NCBI GenBank assembly: GCA_023228295.1
Contig: JALOBP010000111.1
Span: forward strand, 1 to 8,671
Length of the DNA stretch: 8,671 bases
Origin: Methanoregula sp.
Lineage (GTDB): Archaea > Halobacteriota > Methanomicrobia > Methanomicrobiales > Methanospirillaceae
Reading direction: 5' to 3'
Below, piece by piece: positions 5,777-8,671 of the stretch; position 1 is the stretch's first letter, and each line of letters begins with the position of its first letter. The position numbers and the translations under genes are program-made. A model generated the notes under the pieces. That model saw nothing but the letters and a program-made list of their open reading frames with translations. It searched no databases and was not told the DNA's origin.

Positions 5777-6433
5777 TTTTTTGAGCTGCTTGTTGAGGAG
5801 CCGCAGGCAGTCGTCCTCTCCCTCTTTTTTGGTAAATACGGTAAAGATGTCACCGGGCTGGATCTTCACATTCCCGCTTGGGATGATAAGGACGCCCCCG
5901 GCTCTCCGGATCGCGATAAAGACAAAATCCTTGACCTTGAGCTCCCGGATCTCGTGGTCTACGATAGGGGCCCCCTCTTCGGCCACGATCTCGAATATGG
6001 TGCCGCCGGGGATCGAGGCGAGCTGCTGGAGCTGGGGGTTCTGCGTCCAGTAATACAGGCGGGAGGCGACGAGCTCGTCAGGGTTTTCGCTGATCCGTAC
6101 CCCCACCTCTTTGAAAAAGTCCGAGTGGGAAGGCTGGTTGACGATGGCGACTACGTTGGGCACCCGGAATTTCTTTGCCAGCCAGCAGGTCATCAGGTTC
6201 ACGGAATCGTCGCTCGTGGTCGCGATAAGGGCATCCGCCCTCTCGATGCCGGCCTCTTCAAGTGTGGTCTTGTCCGTTGAATTGCCCGTGACGGCCAGTA
6301 CATCGTAGTGCTCCAGGACATCGCTGCACCGGGACTCTTCCTGGTCGATGACGACCACGTTATGGGCGTGCTCCACGCCGAGTTTTGCGAGGTTCTTCCC
6401 GATACCGCCGAGCCCTACGATGATGATGTACAT
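5765..6433 (-). CDS. trkA: TrkA-type RCK (KTN) potassium-channel regulatory subunit
   Basis: TrkA/KtrA proteins are cytoplasmic subunits that bind nucleotide and gate a membrane potassium transporter (TrkH/KtrB type). The 222-residue product has an RCK_N Rossmann domain, MYIIIVGLGGIGKNLA with Gly7, Gly9 and Gly12, and Asp30 ending the second strand (VVVID). Further RCK_N marks are GNSTDKTTLEEAGIERADALIATTSDD (in part) and NQPSHSDFFKEVGV. A shorter RCK_C domain spans about residues 145-205 and ends IQPGDIFTVFTKK. One RCK_N plus one RCK_C is the half-length, KtrA-like form, compared with the double-length TrkA of enterobacteria. I chose ATG at 6433, as an upstream TTG (6448) would lie within the inverted repeat and add only five residues. 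No transporter gene is adjacent. It is divergent from rnhB and overlaps the end of the geranylgeranyl reductase gene. Confidence 0.92.
   Translation of the reverse strand: MYIIIVGLGGIGKNLAKLGVEHAHNVVVIDQEESRCSDVLEHYDVLAVTGNSTDKTTLEEAGIERADALIATTSDDSVNLMTCWLAKKFRVPNVVAIVNQPSHSDFFKEVGVRISENPDELVASRLYYWTQNPQLQQLASIPGGTIFEIVAEEGAPIVDHEIRELKVKDFVFIAIRRAGGVLIIPSGNVKIQPGDIFTVFTKKEGEDDCLRLLNKQLKKSAE
5777..5830 (+). terminator. Possible T-tract termination zone for the reductase operon
   Basis: Six T follow the reductase stop at once (5777-5782), and another six occur at 5825-5830, both inside the antisense strand of trkA. With no intergenic space available, these T-tracts are the only visible candidates for ending the rightward transcript. 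They also encode Lys codons of trkA, so they may be coincidental. Confidence 0.3.
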
Positions 6434-6442
6434 TACTACCGG

Positions 6443-6463
6443 TTTCAATCACCCGGATTGAAA
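6443..6463. promoter_or_regulatory. Perfect inverted repeat (candidate operator) between trkA and rnhB
   Basis: TTTCAATC (6443-6450) and GATTGAAA (6456-6463) are exact reverse complements separated by ACCCG. The element lies in the 54-base spacer of two divergent genes, 10-30 bases before the trkA ATG, and its right arm enters the TATA-like AAATATTTT. Such a position fits a repressor operator that would block promoter access. A bound protein is inferred, not shown. Confidence 0.45.
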
Positions 6464-6469
6464 TATTTT
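6461..6469. promoter_or_regulatory. TATA-like box possibly shared by divergent trkA and rnhB
   Basis: AAATATTTT is nearly symmetric. Its centre is about 23 bases before the GTG start of rnhB and 32 bases before the ATG of trkA on the other strand. At typical archaeal spacing this gives an essentially leaderless rnhB message and a trkA message with a leader of only several bases. Neither start has a close ribosome site, which agrees. Confidence 0.45.
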
Positions 6470-6487
6470 GCGCATCAACCCTCTTAT

Positions 6488-7126
6488 GTGATCTGCGGAG
6501 TGGACGAGGCGGGGAAAGGTTCCGTGCTGGGACCCATGGTGGTTGCCGCCGTTGGGGTGCGGGACGAAGAGCGCCTCGCCGACCTCGGGCTCAAAGACTC
6601 AAAACTCCTCTCCGCAAAAGAGCGCGAGCGTCTCTATCCCGTCATCCGCAAGTTGTGCAAAGTGGCAACGGTGAAACTGGAAGCGCAGGAGATCGATGCG
6701 ATCCGGAACGAGATGACCCTGAACCAGGCAGTGGCACGGGCCCATGCCCGGGTCATCTCGAAGCTCTCGCCGTCATGCGCTTATGTCGATGCCTGCGATG
6801 TGAACATCTTCCGCTATGCCGAGATGGTCCGGTGCAACCTTGACAAGGAATGCGAGATCGTCTCGGAGCACCACGCTGATGAGAAGTACGTTGTGGTCTC
6901 GGCAGCAAGCATCATTGCAAAGGTGACCCGTGACCGGGCGATCAGCACCCTTGCCAGAAAATACGGCGAGATTGGCAGCGGGTATCCCTCCGATCCGGTA
7001 ACTATCCGCTACCTGTCCGGATATATCGATGAGTATCGCATCCCCCCGCTCATAGCCAGGAAAAGCTGGAAGACGGTCAGTAATCTCCTTGCCCGTAAAA
7101 CCCAGAGAAGTCTTGGCGATTTTTAA
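6488..7126 (+). CDS. rnhB: Ribonuclease HII
   Basis: RNase HII cuts the RNA strand of RNA-DNA hybrids and starts the removal of single ribonucleotides misplaced in DNA. The product, taken from the GTG at 6488, is 212 residues, normal for archaeal RNase HII, and begins MICGVDEAGKGSVLGPMV. The metal-binding acidic residues are all present: Asp6, Glu7, Asp101 (in YVDACD) and Asp131 (in EHHADEKY). VVSAASIIAKVTRDR (136-150) and GSGYPSDPVTI are further family signatures. The glycine motif near the N-terminus reads GKGS instead of the more common GRGP. The frame is open upstream, but that part is antisense to trkA. An in-frame TTG at 6458 would add ten residues and lies in the inverted repeat. GTG is favoured by family alignment and TATA spacing. 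The gene is followed by an A/T-rich 84-base gap. Confidence 0.93.
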   Translation: MICGVDEAGKGSVLGPMVVAAVGVRDEERLADLGLKDSKLLSAKERERLYPVIRKLCKVATVKLEAQEIDAIRNEMTLNQAVARAHARVISKLSPSCAYVDACDVNIFRYAEMVRCNLDKECEIVSEHHADEKYVVVSAASIIAKVTRDRAISTLARKYGEIGSGYPSDPVTIRYLSGYIDEYRIPPLIARKSWKTVSNLLARKTQRSLGDF

Positions 7127-7183
7127 AAAAATATGGCCGTTAACCCGGTTCCGTATCAATCCGTTACTGGCAACAGCCATTCC

Positions 7184-7197
7184 TTTATCTTGATAAA
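7184..7197 (+). promoter_or_regulatory. Candidate promoter of the M50 protease gene with small palindrome
   Basis: TTTATC-TT-GATAAA is a 6-base inverted repeat with a 2-base spacer. Its left half is a fair TATA box centred about 24 bases before the first ATG of the protease gene. No ribosome site precedes that ATG, so a leaderless transcript is plausible. The rest of the gap from 7127 holds only an A/T-rich stretch after rnhB. Confidence 0.4.
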
Positions 7198-7210
7198 AAT
7201 GCCATAATTA

Positions 7211-8515
7211 ATGATGAACTGGCTCATCCTGATCATTCTTCTCGTAGCAGTATACGCCATCGTCGCGTTCTATATCCACCAGAAGAAACTCTGGCAGGAC
7301 CATATTACTTTCTACGGTCCGCTGATGGCCATCAAGACTGAACGCGTGGGTTTCTTTGACCATGCCATCCCGTTCAGTTCCATCCTGCGGGTCTATGGCA
7401 CGCTCGGCGTTGTCATGGTGGTCGTGGTCTCAGTCCTGATGACCCTGATGCTGATCATATCAATACAGTATATCGTGGTCCAGCAACCGGAACTGACCAT
7501 GGCAAACGATCCCAAGAACGTGCTTGCCATACCGGGCGTGAACGACTTCATCCCGTTCACCTTCGCCGTCTGGTTCGGGCTCCTTGTCACCATGGTGGTC
7601 CACGAGTTCGGTCACGCAATTCTCTGCCGTGTGGAAGGGATACGGGTGAAATCAATGGGAATTCTGCTTGCTGCAATCCCCATTGGCGCCTTTGTCGAAC
7701 CGGATGAGGAAGACCAGGAACGTTCTGCCGGTCTTCCCAAGATGCGGATGTTCGGGGCAGGGATCACGAACAATATCTTAGTCGGCATCCTCTGTTTCAC
7801 GCTGATGATCGCCCTGCTGGGCTTTGCTGTGCCGGTCAATGCTCCGCTCATCAAGGGTGTGTACGTGGATTCCCCGGCATATATTGCGGGGGTTACCCCC
7901 AACTCAGTTCTCAAGGAAGTCAACGGGGTGCCCATCACCAACCGTGCAGACGTGGCAGCGGTCCTTGATAAGACAATGCCCGGTGATATCATCCCCCTTG
8001 TTGTTGAGACGCGGGGGACGACAAATGAGTATCAGCTGACGCTTGGATCCTGGCCGGAGGAGATGAGTGACAAGACAACCGGGTTCATGGGTGTGAGTTA
8101 CTATGATGCGCCCCTTGTCAAGGAGCAGTTCGGCAACCTGGCAACTCCGATGGGGATCATTATCCTGCTGGCTATACCTATCTACACGATCATGGATCCT
8201 GCCACCTGGGGCCATTTCAGCCTCCTTACTCTCGATACGGTTGATGCCGTGATGTGGCAGGTCCCCTTCGACGGGTTCTGGTTTGTTATCCAGATCCTCT
8301 TCTGGTGTGGGTGGTTCAATTTCGTTGTCGGTACGTTCAATGCCCTGCCGCTCATCCCGCTGGATGGGGGATATATCTTCAAGGAAGGGATGGACCGGCT
8401 CATGGAGCGGCGGGGATGGCTGCAGTACTCCGGCTATGTTGTCAACACTATCAGTTATGGGATGCTTGCGATCCTGGTTGCAGTCGTGGTCCTGCCGCTC
8501 CTGTTAAATATGTGA
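7211..8515 (+). CDS. Membrane site-2 protease, M50 family, with PDZ domain
   Basis: Site-2 proteases are polytopic zinc metalloproteases that cleave substrates within the membrane, usually to release a regulator or clear membrane proteins. The 434-residue product has a first membrane segment at about 3-22 and further long segments near 62-92, 116-137, 186-208, 309-328, 355-383 and 408-433. The zinc-binding, catalytic HEFGHA is at 131-136. GAFVEPDEED (159-168) follows it. The third zinc ligand motif NALPLIPLDGG (377-387) holds Asp385. A PDZ-like domain spans about 213-280, with KGVYVDSPAYIAGV and NSVLKEVNG, between the two catalytic halves as in RseP-like proteins. Two ATGs stand in tandem (7211 and 7214). 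I took the first. No anti-sigma or other obvious substrate gene lies beside it, so the substrate is unknown. It appears to be a single-gene transcription unit. Confidence 0.92.
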   Translation: MMNWLILIILLVAVYAIVAFYIHQKKLWQDHITFYGPLMAIKTERVGFFDHAIPFSSILRVYGTLGVVMVVVVSVLMTLMLIISIQYIVVQQPELTMANDPKNVLAIPGVNDFIPFTFAVWFGLLVTMVVHEFGHAILCRVEGIRVKSMGILLAAIPIGAFVEPDEEDQERSAGLPKMRMFGAGITNNILVGILCFTLMIALLGFAVPVNAPLIKGVYVDSPAYIAGVTPNSVLKEVNGVPITNRADVAAVLDKTMPGDIIPLVVETRGTTNEYQLTLGSWPEEMSDKTTGFMGVSYYDAPLVKEQFGNLATPMGIIILLAIPIYTIMDPATWGHFSLLTLDTVDAVMWQVPFDGFWFVIQILFWCGWFNFVVGTFNALPLIPLDGGYIFKEGMDRLMERRGWLQYSGYVVNTISYGMLAILVAVVVLPLLLNM

Positions 8516-8537
8516 CAGAGGCAGGCTGCCATTTCTC

Positions 8538-8542
8538 TTTTT
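8538..8542 (+). terminator. Weak T-tract after the M50 protease
   Basis: Five T follow the protease stop by 22 bases, with further T-rich sequence to 8561. This is a weak but positionally sensible archaeal termination signal for the rightward gene. Confidence 0.3.
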
Positions 8543-8561
8543 GGAAAAATTCTATTTCTTT

Positions 8562-8624
8562 AAAAAACCCCTGCCGGGTGAGGGTGCAGTGCTGCCGGCA
8601 CCCCCTCCCGATACCTCTCACCCG
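8562..8624 (-). terminator. Hairpin plus T-tract terminator for the leftward gene at the right edge
   Basis: On the minus strand, CGGGTGAG (8575-8582) pairs exactly with CTCACCCG (8617-8624). A second stem, GGGTGC (8582-8587) with GCACCC (8598-8603), lies within it and shares base 8582. The structure is followed on the minus strand by six T (8567-8562). The stop codon of the leftward reading frame lies inside the outer stem. CCGGCAGGGG-T6 repeats the motif seen after ahbC. Confidence 0.5.
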
Positions 8625-8671
8625 ATGGTCTCGAGGAAGATCCGGCTGTGGATGATCCTCCAGCAGAGGAT
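8618..8671 (-). CDS. C-terminal end of an unidentified leftward gene (partial)
   Basis: Reading the minus strand from the window edge gives 17 codons, ILCWRIIHSRIFLETIG, then TGA at 8620-8618. Support for a real gene comes from its position facing the protease gene and from the terminator-like hairpin and T-tract directly after the stop. The visible part is too short to assign a family. The reading frame cannot be tested further inside this window. Confidence 0.4.
   Translation of the reverse strand: MLCWRIIHSRIFLETIG

Noticed and set aside
6443..6463. Possible CRISPR repeat, because TTTCAAT/ATTGAAA resembles the ends of archaeal repeats
   Set aside because: There is one copy only, no regularly spaced repeats, and the position is a divergent promoter.
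6308..6487. N-terminal extension of RNase HII
   Set aside because: The extra residues are antisense to trkA and the inverted repeat. The family normally starts just before the DEAGKG motif, matching the GTG at 6488.

Overview
This window looks like a chromosomal stretch of a methanogenic euryarchaeon, most probably Methanomicrobiales or a close relative. The evidence is a siroheme-dependent (Ahb) heme pathway, a ferredoxin gene overlapping an archaeal membrane-lipid geranylgeranyl reductase, an archaeal-type RNase HII with a GTG start, TATA-like boxes about 25 bases before several starts, and GC-rich coding DNA. The genus cannot be fixed from the sequence alone. I see no mobile element, CRISPR array, tRNA or rRNA gene. 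No gene-free gap exceeds about 100 bases.

Left part (1-4346): the window opens inside katG, the heme catalase-peroxidase, of which the last 340 residues are present. After 80 bases comes a tight four-gene operon, ahbD-ahbA-ahbB-ahbC, joined by overlaps of 4, 14 and 4 bases. It encodes every step from siroheme to heme b: siroheme decarboxylase (AhbA plus AhbB), the radical SAM enzyme that makes Fe-coproporphyrin III (AhbC) and the radical SAM heme synthase (AhbD). Placing a complete heme pathway beside a heme enzyme suggests that the heme made here serves KatG.

Middle part (4347-5776): a T-rich terminator-like stretch is followed by a 58-residue two-cluster ferredoxin overlapping a 398-residue FAD-dependent geranylgeranyl reductase. 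Together they would saturate the isoprenoid chains of archaeal membrane lipids. The reductase gene runs tail-to-tail into a leftward TrkA-type RCK gene, and the two overlap by 12 bases.

Right part (5765-8671): trkA (minus strand) and rnhB (plus strand) diverge from a 54-base spacer. That spacer holds a perfect 8-base inverted repeat touching a TATA-like box that both genes could share. A polytopic site-2 (M50) protease with an internal PDZ domain follows. At the right edge is the probable 17-residue end of a leftward gene, with a hairpin-plus-T-tract terminator. The most unusual points are the katG-ahb link, an apparent change of cysteine ligands in AhbC, the trkA/rnhB palindrome, and a 16-base terminator motif that appears twice with one mismatch.
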